Source: Moritella sp. 5 (GTDB lineage: Bacteria > Pseudomonadota > Gammaproteobacteria > Enterobacterales > Moritellaceae). Taken from it: DNA of 64,000 nucleotides. Positions 44,135-54,627 of this stretch are shown here, one piece after another. Position numbers and translations under genes: made by a program. A model generated the notes under the pieces. The model saw only the letters and a list, made by a program, of their open reading frames with translations, did no database searches and was not told where the DNA came from. The stretch's first letter is position 1, and every line of letters begins with the position of its first letter. Where the stretch lies: the NCBI RefSeq assembly GCF_018219455.1, contig NZ_CP056122.1, forward strand, positions 3,348,001 through 3,412,000, written 5' to 3'.

Positions 44135-44479
44135 GCTCATCACACACACAAAGACTATAAGCCAGCCCTTCCCGCTTCATATCAGAGCATTGATAAATAA
44201 CGACAATAAAGGAATGAAAAGATATGTAAGCAACAGGAAAGATACGTAAATAAACGTGAATTATAAACATTTTTTGATAAAATCCCGCCTCAAATCAGTG
44301 CCAACAAAAAATTAAAATGTCGGCACAGCCGCAATATACTAAACATTTTTTAATATGTTGCTTTGCAGAAATAGATTAAAAAACTTATATGTAATTAGAA
44401 AGCAGTAAGCGTTACTTCCAGGACGGACTAAGTTATTTAATATTTCTATATATTACTTTATTCCGAAAAAGGTTAGAAA
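44135..44479. other. Leader region of the Ig-like lipoprotein gene
   Basis: About 345 bp, AT-rich, with no open frame I can support. AAGG lies 9 bases before the downstream ATG. Together with the inverted repeat and the lyase remnant it forms a 570-bp non-coding stretch. Confidence 0.3.
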
Positions 44480-47400
44480 ATGATACGTTTTACGTCTTGG
44501 TTATTACTCTTTTGTACATTAGGTATATTAACTGCTTGTGGTGGCGGTGGTGACGGTAGCAGTAGCAGTAGCGGTAGCAGTAGCAGTAGCAGCAGTAGCG
44601 ATAGTACTGGCGAAGCACCAAAGCCTTCAGATAAAAAAACACTGACATCAATCCAGATCAATATCAAGCAAGCAACGACATTTGGTAACAATAAACACGA
44701 TATTGCAGCAGGACTTACCCAGTCATATGATGCCGTCGGTTATTATAGCGATGGCGCTACACAGGTCATAACTGATGACGTAACTTGGCAAGTCGATAAT
44801 GAAGCACTTGCAGTTATTACAAATGGTAAAGTCGAAGGACTTAAGTCCGGAATTGTAATGATCACAGCCTCAAAAGGCAATGTGATTAGCCCAAAAACAA
44901 GGCTAAGAATCACAGATGCAGTTCCTTTATCAATTAGTATTGACCTGAAAGTACATGAGATGCTCCTAGGTCAAAAACAAGATATATCATTAACCGCAAC
45001 ATTATCCGATGGCAGTATGAGTAAAGTCACTGATGATATCACTTGGATAACTTCGGCTGGGGTTGAGGTTAGCGAAGGTAAGGTAGCCGCAATGCAAGCA
45101 GGTAGCGCAACCCTAACAGGATCTTATCGTGGCTTAAGTTCAAGCATCGACTTAGTGGTAAAACCAGCGGAACTAGATAATCTCAAAATTGAAGTCAAAT
45201 CTAATGAAATAAATTTACCGAAAGGCTTAACGAAAAATATTACCGTTAAAGGGATTTATAGCAACGACGAATCTAAGGATCTAAGTGACGAAGTAACATT
45301 AGTTATTGATGATGAAAGCATCGCTCATCTCAATAAACAGGGCGAGCTAGTTGCTATCAAAGAAGGTAACACCCGTGTGCATGCTGAATACTTATCTATA
45401 CAATCACCATCTATTCCTGTTGTCGTTACAGCGGAAACATTAACAAAACTAGTGATCATTGCAGATGAAACAAAGATTATTGAAGGTCTAAATACCCAGC
45501 TTCATATTACTGGTGAATTTACCGATGGCAAACAACGCCCCTTTACAGGCAAAGTAGAGTGGTTTGTAAAAAGCATAGACACCTCAGAGAGTTCTGATAT
45601 TTTAGCCATTACTCAAGGAAAGGCCTTTGCACTTGCACCGGGTACCGTATATCTTTCAGTAAAAGTAGGTAACGTGCAAAGTAAATCGGTCCGTATCTCT
45701 GTAGTAAAAGCAAGATTACAAGAACTATTTCTAACAGTAAATACACCTAATATAGTCCCAAAACAAATAACAAAATATAAAGTTATAGGGCACTATACTA
45801 ATGGTAGCGAACAAGATGTAACAAAAAATGTGTATCTTTCATCAGACAGTGATAGTGTGAGAGTGAACCTTTCAGACGCCATTATTACCGGGAAACACCC
45901 CGGTTCAGCAAAAATCACCGCATGGACAAATCAGGTATCCAGTGACCCAATTTCCATGAAGGTAACAAAAGCTAAGCTAATAAAGTTATTGTTAACAGAC
46001 CTGAACGAAGGCCCTGCTGGCCAAACCTTTAAACCCGAGGTTTACGGGGTTTACGAATTCGATAATGATGAGATAACTGGTGCGGAAATTCATCGTAAAG
46101 TGACGCAGAATGTTACCTGGCATAGTCAGGATCCCAAGATCATTTCGGTTGATAATCAATCTTTAGTCGGTAAGACACCAGGCATCACCTCTATATGGTG
46201 TACTTTAAATGGTATAGAAAGTGATCATCACCAACTGATGGTTACCGCTGCAATACCAACAGATTTGGATATAACGCCGAAGAACACGGCAACTAATGCA
46301 GGGTATTCCGTCCTATACAAAGCTGTAGCGACATACTCTGACAACTCAAAGAAAAATGTGACAAACCAGGTTGAATGGAAAAGTTCAGATATTGAAAAAG
46401 CATCTTTTATAGGTAATACGCTCCATACCCAAAATGCTGGAAGGGTCACCATTCACGCAACATTCGGTACATTAACAGATAACGCTAGTCTTACGATTAG
46501 TGACGCTGAATTAGTGGCGCTGAATATAAACCCAGAGGAAGGTAGTATTGCTGTCGGCCAAACATATACAGTAACAGGGATTGCTACTAATAGTTTAGGT
46601 CAAAATTTTGCTCTAGATGTAAATAAATTCAACTGGCAAAGTGCTAATGAAAAAGTGCTAGCTTTAACTTCACCAGGTAAGTTCAAAGCAATGTCTGAAG
46701 GCTACTCCGAAGTTACAGCAATCGATAAAACGGGCTCAAAAGTAAAATCTTCGAGAAACTTTACTGTAGGTCCTAAAGCGTTAAAAGCTATCCTTATTAA
46801 TGCGACTTCCTTCAGGCTAATTTATGGTACTGATATGCAGCTTAGTGCAACAGGTATATACACCGACGGCACAAGTAATGACATTAGTAAGAAAGTAGAG
46901 TGGAGCAGTAGCTCTGAGGTAATAACAATTGACCAAGATGGCCTTGCTCTTGCTCGTCAGCAAGACGATACAGCCTCGTCTAGTACGGATATTACGGCTA
47001 AATTAGGTGATATTGACACCACCAAAAAATTCACTGTTAACAACATCAATGTGAGCCATAAAAGACCAGATGTCGTAAGTTTCATCACAAATAGTAGCAA
47101 TGTCCTCTTTAGCTTAACACCTTCAAAAGAAATATTGCGTATGATGGACTATAATACCTTAAACGAAGCGAATCGAGTGCGTCTAAGACCCGATCATGTC
47201 ATTTATGAGGGGCAAGGTCAGCATCCACAATTTAAGTACTTTAACTCCAACGATGAGTCTGCTACGCAGTTTTGCGAAGGCCTATCGAATGCAAGGTTCA
47301 ACGGTCGCCATAATTGGAAACTTGCGTCGGTTAAAGAACTGAAAATGTTAAGAACGATGTCATTATTCGATGAGACACTAATAGATAGTGATTATTTCAC

Positions 47401-47515
47401 CAATGCTACTAATACTAATACTATGGTTGATTTAGATGGAAATAATAATGATCCTGTCAAGACAGATCTGCCAAATGATACCCAAGGGTATGTCAGCTGC
47501 GTCTCAATAGACTAA
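44480..47515 (+). CDS. Surface lipoprotein with nine Ig-like (Big_2) repeats
   Basis: 1011 residues. A lipobox (LTAC) is followed by Gly and a poly-Ser linker of about 25 residues. Nine repeats of ~80-95 residues run to about residue 850. Each begins with an L..I.I-type strand and has a Y.D....D+T..V.W.S.D...A.I...G...G...G...+.A pattern of bacterial Ig-like group 2 domains. The C-terminal ~150 residues (ATQFCEGL...HNWKLASVKELKML...YVSCVSID) resemble DUF1566-type domains, with three Cys. It likely reaches out from the cell surface as an adhesin or carbohydrate binder. A terminator follows. Confidence 0.82.
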   Translation: MIRFTSWLLLFCTLGILTACGGGGDGSSSSSGSSSSSSSSDSTGEAPKPSDKKTLTSIQINIKQATTFGNNKHDIAAGLTQSYDAVGYYSDGATQVITDDVTWQVDNEALAVITNGKVEGLKSGIVMITASKGNVISPKTRLRITDAVPLSISIDLKVHEMLLGQKQDISLTATLSDGSMSKVTDDITWITSAGVEVSEGKVAAMQAGSATLTGSYRGLSSSIDLVVKPAELDNLKIEVKSNEINLPKGLTKNITVKGIYSNDESKDLSDEVTLVIDDESIAHLNKQGELVAIKEGNTRVHAEYLSIQSPSIPVVVTAETLTKLVIIADETKIIEGLNTQLHITGEFTDGKQRPFTGKVEWFVKSIDTSESSDILAITQGKAFALAPGTVYLSVKVGNVQSKSVRISVVKARLQELFLTVNTPNIVPKQITKYKVIGHYTNGSEQDVTKNVYLSSDSDSVRVNLSDAIITGKHPGSAKITAWTNQVSSDPISMKVTKAKLIKLLLTDLNEGPAGQTFKPEVYGVYEFDNDEITGAEIHRKVTQNVTWHSQDPKIISVDNQSLVGKTPGITSIWCTLNGIESDHHQLMVTAAIPTDLDITPKNTATNAGYSVLYKAVATYSDNSKKNVTNQVEWKSSDIEKASFIGNTLHTQNAGRVTIHATFGTLTDNASLTISDAELVALNINPEEGSIAVGQTYTVTGIATNSLGQNFALDVNKFNWQSANEKVLALTSPGKFKAMSEGYSEVTAIDKTGSKVKSSRNFTVGPKALKAILINATSFRLIYGTDMQLSATGIYTDGTSNDISKKVEWSSSSEVITIDQDGLALARQQDDTASSSTDITAKLGDIDTTKKFTVNNINVSHKRPDVVSFITNSSNVLFSLTPSKEILRMMDYNTLNEANRVRLRPDHVIYEGQGQHPQFKYFNSNDESATQFCEGLSNARFNGRHNWKLASVKELKMLRTMSLFDETLIDSDYFTNATNTNTMVDLDGNNNDPVKTDLPNDTQGYVSCVSID

Positions 47516-47558
47516 ATCATCGCCATTAACATCAGCATAGATAAAGTTGATATATGTA

Positions 47559-47592
47559 ATGCCGCTCAATTAAAATGAGCGGCATTTTATTT
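47559..47592 (+). terminator. Rho-independent terminator after the Ig-like lipoprotein
   Basis: ATGCCGCTCA (47559-47568) pairs with TGAGCGGCAT (47576-47585), loop of 7, followed by TTTATTTT. Confidence 0.85.
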
Positions 47593-47705
47593 TCATGCTT
47601 ATAATTTAATTAATAAGATCATCAATGTTGTAAACACACAATCCAAACTAATTTCTTCACCTGATGCTAAGTTGGTAAAGCGTAACGGGGAAATCCAAAG
47701 TTGCG

Positions 47706-48611
47706 TCATATAAATTGAGCTAAATCAGCTTTTAAGAACTCAATAAACACCCGGAATTTTTCAGGAAAAAATACTCGATGAGAGTATACTGCGTATAGGT
47801 TTAACGGTGCGGCCTTGGATGCAAAATTTAACTCAATGAGACTGCCATCTTTTATATGTTCATCACAAGCATGACGAGAAAGGATAGCAAAGCCAACCCC
47901 CGATAAGGCAGCCTTAAAAGCCATTTCTCCGCTGTTCACTTTAAAGTTACTAGACACACTTATGTGATGAAACTCCCCACTGTCTTTAATAAATTGCCAC
48001 GCCTTTCCTTGCAGTGCTGTCGCTGTTGTTATGCAAGGTAATGCACTAAAATCACTGATGTTACTTGGTTTACCCCATTGCTTAATAACCTTGGGCGAAG
48101 CCACAATGCAACATGGAAACTCAGCTAGTTTTTGTGCAATGTAATCACTGTCTGGTAGATCCCCCCTAGTTACAATAATTGCAATGTCGATATCCTCAAT
48201 TAAGGACTCAAATCCGGCTAAGTTCGTCGTACAGTTAATACTGATTTCAGGATATTTTAATGAAAAATCAATAATAGAATCCCCCAATAATTTGGGACCC
48301 ATTTCACTCGGAATACAGAGCCTTAGTGGGCCTTTAAGTTGCGTTTTATTGAATGTGATGTCAGATTCGAGTTGCGCTAAGGCGTCGAGTAATGCACCAG
48401 ACCGGGAATAAAGTAGCGCACCTGACTCGGTTAACCTCATATGTCGTGTACTGCGTTCAATTAAGCGGACTTGTAGCTTATCTTCTAATTGTGAAATAGT
48501 ACGACTCACGTTTGAAGATGGCATTTGTAATGCTTTTGCAGCGCCGATAAAACTGCCTTTGTCAGCCACCAAAGAAAATATTCGGAGTGAAATAAAATCA
48601 ATATTACCCAT
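47706..48611 (-). CDS. LysR-family transcriptional regulator
   Basis: 301 residues. The N-terminus has ISLRIFSLVADKGSFIGAAKAL, then SNVSRTISQLEDKLQVRLIERSTRHMRLT, the LysR winged helix. The effector domain includes GPLRLCIPSEMG and the C-terminal SGVGFAILSRHAC. It is divergent from the flavin monooxygenase gene 177 bp away, which is its likely target. Confidence 0.87.
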   Translation of the reverse strand: MGNIDFISLRIFSLVADKGSFIGAAKALQMPSSNVSRTISQLEDKLQVRLIERSTRHMRLTESGALLYSRSGALLDALAQLESDITFNKTQLKGPLRLCIPSEMGPKLLGDSIIDFSLKYPEISINCTTNLAGFESLIEDIDIAIIVTRGDLPDSDYIAQKLAEFPCCIVASPKVIKQWGKPSNISDFSALPCITTATALQGKAWQFIKDSGEFHHISVSSNFKVNSGEMAFKAALSGVGFAILSRHACDEHIKDGSLIELNFASKAAPLNLYAVYSHRVFFPEKFRVFIEFLKADLAQFI

Positions 48612-48788
48612 TACACCATCCCATTACTGATATCAATAAGTCCAACTTATACCAGCTAATAATCATAAATGATATGAATTATATTGTTTGTCATTAATAA
48701 CTATTCAGCTAAAAAAGAGATAACTGACAAGACTCATATGAGCTGAAATACACGTTTTCCCTACATTATTAGGAATAAGGACTCATTT

Positions 48789-49958
48789 ATGAAAATAGGT
48801 ATATTAGGCGGCGGTATCGGTGGATTAAGTACTGCCATTGCATTGAAGCTAGAAGGCTTTGAGGTTGATGTTTATGAACGACATAGTCGACCAAGCGAGA
48901 TTGGTGCCGGTATTGTATGCTGGCCGAATGCTTCATTTGTTTTAGACCAACTTGGAGTGTTAAGCCAAGTGGCCAAAGTGGCAGGTTCACTCAACTATAT
49001 GCATCGTTTTTCTAGCCATGGCGAACCGTTAGGCTCACTAGACATCACTCAACTAAATCAATTAATGGCATATCCTAGTTATTCTATTCTTCGTAAAGAT
49101 TTGATGGCTATATTGACTCAACGGGCTCTTGAACTGGATATCAATATACATTACCAACATGATGTAACTTCACTTTCAAATAACGATAACAACAAAGTTT
49201 GTGTGCAATTTACCAATGGTAAAAATATCGAACCAGATATCATTATTGGCGCTGATGGCCGTATGAATTCATTTGCGAGAAAGTATGTAAATGGTAATAA
49301 CGATCCTGTTTATCAGGGTTTTATTAATTGGATTGGTGTATTTGAGTGTAAAGATGAGGTTTTCACTGATCTTTCGGTTTCAGATTACTGGGGCGTTGGA
49401 GAGCGTTTCGGAATAGTACCTGTATCAAAAACAAAAGCTTATTGGGCTGGATGTGTCGTATCTAAAAATATAGACAAGGTAAACCCTGACTTGTATAAAT
49501 CCGAACTCTGTTCACTGTTTGCTAATTGGCCTGATCCTATTATGAAGATCATCAATAAAACACCTTTATCCCGAATTAATAAAATTTATGTTCATGATCA
49601 TAACCCAATAAAAATTTGGCATAAAAATAATTTGGTATTACTGGGTGATGCAGCGCATTCCGCCTTACCGACTTCTGGTCAAGGAGCTTGTCAGGCGCTG
49701 GAAGATGCATGGCACTTTGTTCATTGTTTAAAAGAAAATGTGAATGATATACCTAAGGTATTTAAGCAGTTTACCACGTTAAGAGCGGCTAAAACGTCAA
49801 AAATTACAATGGGTGGTCGCCAAGTTGCCTCATCTATTTTCAACCAAGACCAAACGTTTTGTAAACAGCGGAATTTAGCGAGTAAAAATATGGATCATAA
49901 AAGCACGGTTATTGGTATAGCTAAACTCTGGACTAACAGTTTACCTATCAATGTTTAG
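48789..49958 (+). CDS. FAD-dependent monooxygenase (salicylate-hydroxylase type)
   Basis: 389 residues. FAD motifs of class A flavoprotein monooxygenases are all present: GGGIGGLSTAIAL (GxGxxG), GADGRMNSFARKY (DG motif) and LLGDAAHSALPTSGQGACQALEDA (GD motif). AAGGA lies before the ATG. Such enzymes hydroxylate aromatic acids or related compounds using NAD(P)H. Regulated probably by the divergent LysR gene. Substrate unknown; no ring-cleavage genes adjoin it. Confidence 0.83.
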   Translation: MKIGILGGGIGGLSTAIALKLEGFEVDVYERHSRPSEIGAGIVCWPNASFVLDQLGVLSQVAKVAGSLNYMHRFSSHGEPLGSLDITQLNQLMAYPSYSILRKDLMAILTQRALELDINIHYQHDVTSLSNNDNNKVCVQFTNGKNIEPDIIIGADGRMNSFARKYVNGNNDPVYQGFINWIGVFECKDEVFTDLSVSDYWGVGERFGIVPVSKTKAYWAGCVVSKNIDKVNPDLYKSELCSLFANWPDPIMKIINKTPLSRINKIYVHDHNPIKIWHKNNLVLLGDAAHSALPTSGQGACQALEDAWHFVHCLKENVNDIPKVFKQFTTLRAAKTSKITMGGRQVASSIFNQDQTFCKQRNLASKNMDHKSTVIGIAKLWTNSLPINV

Positions 49959-50075
49959 CAGTGTCTTAAATTTCGGAGCTTAACGGTATCAGCTTGCTAA
50001 TTTTGAAGTCGTTATAACGCATACCTTTCATTACCGAATAAGAAGGCATTGTTTACTTTCGCCCTCGTTCATATC

Positions 50076-50117
50076 TCCCACCAAACCAAAGTGTTTATAC
50101 TTGCTGGTATGGTGGGA
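50076..50117. terminator. Long hairpin between the monooxygenase and the secreted-protein gene
   Basis: Arms 50076-50088 and 50105-50117 pair over 13 bp with one mismatch, and the loop can pair further (AAGT with ACTT). It lies between convergent genes. No T-run. Confidence 0.45.
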
Positions 50118-50137
50118 TAATTACGTGACAATATTAA

Positions 50138-53100
50138 TTAATCTTCAACAATAGACGCGGGTAAGGCGTATGCCCCTTTAGAGACAACTTCCTTCGCATA
50201 ATCAAACCCAATACGGAATCTAAATACACCAACACCAGCGATTGTACCCCGAGATAGTTTAGATAACGCTTTACCAGTTTTTTCTTTTAAACTCGTTATG
50301 TTAGTATTTTCAACAATACTTGTACCCGATATTCCCTCATCAGGAATATGTGGATTCGTTGTTGTATCAGCGTGAACCTGTCCTCTACTAAAGGCGCCTT
50401 TAACTTTCTCTCCTGTCGTCGCATATTTGTATTCCAATGATATTGGTAAGGTAATATTACCATCAGCCTCCACAATCATTGTAGGCTTATGGTCTAAAGC
50501 CTGAAAAGCAGTTTCCACACCTTCAAGCACATCAGACGCAGCATGGCACATAACCACGGGATCGCTATCTGATATAACCCCAGCAATGAATCCCCCAGCA
50601 CAGCCAATGACAGAGGATGCAATATCTGCAGATAGCCACCCCGCAAAGTCTTTTTTATCTTTAGTTGCAATTTCAACAAGATAACTACCAGAAAGCGGGG
50701 TTGATTTTAATGACAGTTCAGGCTTATGAATCCTACTTGGTGTTCCTTTAGTAATTTCCGTCCCCATCTTAAAAAAATCAAGTTTAACTTCAGCGGCGAC
50801 AGTGAATTTTTTTGCATAAATATTATAATCGTTCATATACTTCCAATCCGTCCCCTTCACTGAAGTTAACTGAAAAGGAAGTTTACCACTATGCTTACGC
50901 ACCATGCGCGGCGAAAGGTCCGCCCCCGCTTTTGCTAACTTGGTATTTTTAACTTTCGGTAATTTAGCAATAGAGTATTTAATCGCATCGCGAAATGCCA
51001 CCGAAACCCACATTGTTGGCATATTACAATCGGTCTCTGCATCCGTTTTACAATAGCCATTCGCTGATTTTTTCCATGGGTCACCTTTCATTGCCCCTTT
51101 CGGAGCTGAGATGACAACCTCAATATCAAATTCATCACTGACCCCCGGTAAGTCTTCGCTAGCAACGTCAAGCCCTAATCGCATCAGCCAAGAAAATTTA
51201 CCGAAACCTGCGATATGATCATTAATAGTATAATAACTTGGCCACCCTTCCAGCGTCGCGACACTACCATCTGAAAAGTGTAATGTTTCCATATCAACGT
51301 CTGTATGTTTAGGTAATTCATTTAACAAATTAGCGAAAGGAACAGTATGAAGTGACTCGTCCAATAAGACAGCATCTCTAAAGCGAGCCCCCACATCACC
51401 TGTCGATTGACATTTGTTTACTGCAATATCAAATATTTTACAACGCCAATAGTTGCCCATATGACCAAGTTCTTCAAAATAAAACTTATAGAAATCAGCA
51501 CTCCCCCTTGTAACAAAATCACTATTAAGTACGATAAATGCATGCTCATTATTATAAATGGTACCTGCTGGACGTTGACCCATTGTGCGAGAATCTCCCC
51601 AATAAGGTGTTCTTTGTTCAATATAAGCCGGGTCCGAGAAAAACTTATACAACTCATTATTAATCTTTGCTGACGTCCAGTCTGCATACTTGGCGTTTAA
51701 TTTAATAACATCGGTATAGTTTTTACCAAAAGAGTGCGCGAACAAAGATGACAGTCGATTTTCAAATTTACTGCCACCACTCGCATATTCAATGTCAATA
51801 AGAGAGCTCGGATTATAACTAAGCGGATCTGAGATATATTGTTTAAAGTTAGCATTTTCAGGCGTTAGATTATTCTGCACATTAATTTCTTCAACACTTG
51901 ATCCTTGCCAGAAATCATAATTAATAGGATCAAGCTGTGAACGTAAATCGATAATGTTTTCATAGTCCACTTTAATAAAATTTTCTTGCCCTGGATTATC
52001 TCGCCACATTCCAGCCTGACGAATGGCTTCAATCGCGTCAGAACCAAAATCATTAATCACATCAGAAACGATATCTTGCAAAGCTTCACCAATACTATGA
52101 TCGTCATTTAAATCGGACAATACATCAGTTAAAAACGTCATCACACTAGGGTTTAGTTCAGTGTCTCCCGTCTCTATCTCGACAACACCTTCAACAGCCT
52201 CACCAACTGGTCCAGCCAAGCCTAATAGCATACGCCTTAAATTAGTACCTGATGGATTATCTGCATAATCAACAATATGCTGTACTTCTCGGCCAACTAA
52301 AGGCATGTCTTCCAGTGAATTCAGAAGAATATTTCCAGGCTTAGTATCAGTCATATATTTATCAACAGCATCCAAGTATGCCTTATGTGCATCCTCTGCT
52401 TTTTGATGGTATGCCTCTTTAAGCAACTTTAGATCGGCTAATGCACTACTTTCTTCCTTTAATAAAGCTGAAAAATGGGTTGCATCTGCAGTCGCCCAAT
52501 CCGTATGTAATTTGTGATAATCCATAGCACGGCCTATATCAACTTGTACGCTCACTTCATTAAGCTTAGCGTCTCGCTCATTCTTAAGGTTTTCCCATAC
52601 ATTATATGCATCATTATATTGCCCAGTAAGTATCCCACATGCTATTAAAGCTGGAATATTCCACCATCCAGTGGCACATACCAAATCCCGTGTTTTTTTT
52701 AATTCATTCTTTTTATTCTCTAGCGCTAATATGCGGTTAGGGTAATCATTATCTATATCTACCTTTAACAGGTCATGGTCCAACATCTGACTGAATAAGC
52801 GATCCATATGTGTTTCTTTTGTATCAATCATGGACTGTAATGTTCGCTTTGTTTCTGCATGTTCTGTATTGAGTAATTCTTTACACCAATTACCTTCAGT
52901 GCCATCATTAAAATTAATCTGATCTTGACTCGTGCAAATTAATGGCTTTGCTATTTGTATAATTTCGGGATAATCATTAATGTTAGTTCCTTCTTCAAGC
53001 CAAGTTTGACCTAGGTATACCCAACTTCGTATCTCATTAGACCTTATTGTTTTCATCTGGCTGTTGGGGATATGTACATTAACTGAATATGTCGATGTAA

Positions 53101-53770
53101 CATCAATGACGATACTTTTCCCTTGGGCACTCTTAGGCAAAGAGATATTTCCCGTCCATGCTCCATCCCTCATATGTAATGTAACTTCATCAACATCTTC
53201 AAAATAGGTAGCCAATTTAGCTGCATTATTTTCCAAACTACGTAGCGTTACATTATCATCAATCTTTTTGTACTTTGAGTAATCAGGTAAGCTGACACAC
53301 TGTTTACCGTCAATCGAATAACATTGTAAATCCCCCTTAATATTTTTTGAGTACCATAATGATTGACCTAAACTGGTCGCATCTATCCATTTAGTTTCCT
53401 TATTGATAGCAATTTTACAAGGAGAGTCGAGAACATCATAACCTGTCACACCAAAGGTATTTTCATAGTTAACAACCCGCTCTCTAGGGGTGAAACTGTT
53501 ACTTGAACCGCATTCAAGGATAGTGAGTTCTTGGTAATCAATATCTTTTACCGATACATCTATCGTCAAAAGGTCATCATAGGTAAGTAATCCGATCTCC
53601 CCAGTCTCCTCCATGACGCTATAAAGAAAGCTTTTACCTGTTACATATGAGGTTGCTTTTTTTATATCTAAATATTCAAAATTTGTTTCTGATGTAGAAA
53701 AAGATGACGATGTGGCAGGATTCGAACAAAAAAGAACAGCAGGTAATACTAATAAATGTTTTAAATTCAT
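50138..53770 (-). CDS. Very large secreted protein of unknown function
   Basis: About 1210 residues with a signal peptide (LLVLPAVLFCSNPATSS). GGAG five bases before the second of two adjacent ATGs favours the start at 53770. The N-terminal 250 residues are beta-rich with Cys pairs; LHMRDGAWTGNISLP recalls the N-terminal beta domain of StcE/TagA-type secreted proteins. A helical, coiled-coil-like stretch follows (about 300-480), then LLGLAGPVGEAVEGVVEI. Around residue 760 FYFEELGHMGNYWRC resembles a zinc-protease motif but lacks the first His. Near residue 1090 a Gly/Ala-rich hydrophobic segment with two Cys appears. Possibly a toxin-like or surface factor; no assignment is safe. Confidence 0.7.
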   Translation of the reverse strand: MNLKHLLVLPAVLFCSNPATSSSFSTSETNFEYLDIKKATSYVTGKSFLYSVMEETGEIGLLTYDDLLTIDVSVKDIDYQELTILECGSSNSFTPRERVVNYENTFGVTGYDVLDSPCKIAINKETKWIDATSLGQSLWYSKNIKGDLQCYSIDGKQCVSLPDYSKYKKIDDNVTLRSLENNAAKLATYFEDVDEVTLHMRDGAWTGNISLPKSAQGKSIVIDVTSTYSVNVHIPNSQMKTIRSNEIRSWVYLGQTWLEEGTNINDYPEIIQIAKPLICTSQDQINFNDGTEGNWCKELLNTEHAETKRTLQSMIDTKETHMDRLFSQMLDHDLLKVDIDNDYPNRILALENKKNELKKTRDLVCATGWWNIPALIACGILTGQYNDAYNVWENLKNERDAKLNEVSVQVDIGRAMDYHKLHTDWATADATHFSALLKEESSALADLKLLKEAYHQKAEDAHKAYLDAVDKYMTDTKPGNILLNSLEDMPLVGREVQHIVDYADNPSGTNLRRMLLGLAGPVGEAVEGVVEIETGDTELNPSVMTFLTDVLSDLNDDHSIGEALQDIVSDVINDFGSDAIEAIRQAGMWRDNPGQENFIKVDYENIIDLRSQLDPINYDFWQGSSVEEINVQNNLTPENANFKQYISDPLSYNPSSLIDIEYASGGSKFENRLSSLFAHSFGKNYTDVIKLNAKYADWTSAKINNELYKFFSDPAYIEQRTPYWGDSRTMGQRPAGTIYNNEHAFIVLNSDFVTRGSADFYKFYFEELGHMGNYWRCKIFDIAVNKCQSTGDVGARFRDAVLLDESLHTVPFANLLNELPKHTDVDMETLHFSDGSVATLEGWPSYYTINDHIAGFGKFSWLMRLGLDVASEDLPGVSDEFDIEVVISAPKGAMKGDPWKKSANGYCKTDAETDCNMPTMWVSVAFRDAIKYSIAKLPKVKNTKLAKAGADLSPRMVRKHSGKLPFQLTSVKGTDWKYMNDYNIYAKKFTVAAEVKLDFFKMGTEITKGTPSRIHKPELSLKSTPLSGSYLVEIATKDKKDFAGWLSADIASSVIGCAGGFIAGVISDSDPVVMCHAASDVLEGVETAFQALDHKPTMIVEADGNITLPISLEYKYATTGEKVKGAFSRGQVHADTTTNPHIPDEGISGTSIVENTNITSLKEKTGKALSKLSRGTIAGVGVFRFRIGFDYAKEVVSKGAYALPASIVED

Positions 53771-54012
53771 CATAACTCCATGTAAAGTTAAATCATAAGC
53801 TTCCGTATTGAATACGGTACAAACCTACAACCTCAACATTACACCGGCGCTACATAAAAACACCTTTACACAACCTTTTCATTACTTTACCGTACTGTTT
53901 TTATTGATTCTCGCAATACGATACCATCAACAAAATACTTGCGGTCTTACTTTTGCTATCTGTACTGTCGGCTATGTTTACACTGTGATAAATAAGCTAT
54001 ACGCCTCCCTAT

Positions 54013-54351
54013 TTAAAAACGAGATAAATCGAGTGTAATGGGGGCGCCTAACCATTGCACATATTCGGTGTGGTCGAGCAAGTCATCGCCTGTTACAGCA
54101 TGTAACAATACTGATACCCCTTGCCTATGTTCAATACACCAAGGTACAAATACATCAAAATCGTCTGCAGTGAAAGAGGCTTGAAAGCTCCACTGTGGAT
54201 GCGGTCCTACTGGTTTGGTATTGAAGTTACCGACATATAAACCCAATTCTTCATTGATGCTTGTTCGTAATGCTTGTGCATGTACTCGTGATGATTCATC
54301 AAAATAAAAATGTGCATGATAATTATCATGACCATTAACGGGCGTATCCAT
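54013..54351 (-). CDS. DOPA 4,5-dioxygenase family protein
   Basis: 112 residues, the usual length. NYHAHFYFD (HxHxYF), GPHPQWSFQASF and SVLLHAVTGDD match the conserved His-containing motifs of DOPA 4,5-dioxygenase-like proteins, which bind Fe(II). Bacterial members are mostly uncharacterised and some open catechol rings extradiol-style. Stands alone. Confidence 0.8.
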   Translation of the reverse strand: MDTPVNGHDNYHAHFYFDESSRVHAQALRTSINEELGLYVGNFNTKPVGPHPQWSFQASFTADDFDVFVPWCIEHRQGVSVLLHAVTGDDLLDHTEYVQWLGAPITLDLSRF

Positions 54352-54593
54352 AAATACCTCATAAAACAGTGCTATAAATTGGCTTATAAAACAAAAGATT
54401 CAACATAACACAATTACTGTATTGCTGAATACGACCTTTACTTTCTTCACATTCGACATAAATAACGCAACAAAATACAGCACGCAGACTCACAAAATAA
54501 CGTTTATTTACAGTATTTTACACTCTATCGATGCTTTACATTATTTACCTTTAATTTACTGGTCATCGATGTTTATTTTAGTATAAGATAGCG

Positions 54594-54612
54594 AATACGA
54601 ACAATTATCATT
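54594..54612. promoter_or_regulatory. Possible Fur site upstream of vctP
   Basis: The minus strand reads AATGATAATTGTTCGTATT, with an exact AATGATAAT half and a poor second half, 15 bp before the start codon. The context (ferric-siderophore uptake) makes Fur control likely. Confidence 0.4.
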
Positions 54613-54627
54613 TGGATTCCCATTAAT

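Noticed and set aside
50138-53773. Zinc metalloprotease call for the large secreted protein
   Set aside because: The EELGH sequence lacks the first His of HExxH and no third ligand pattern was seen.
53808-54038. Possible 76-residue membrane protein
   Set aside because: It has a TTG start without a ribosome site and overlaps the DOPA-dioxygenase-like gene; one hydrophobic stretch is not enough.
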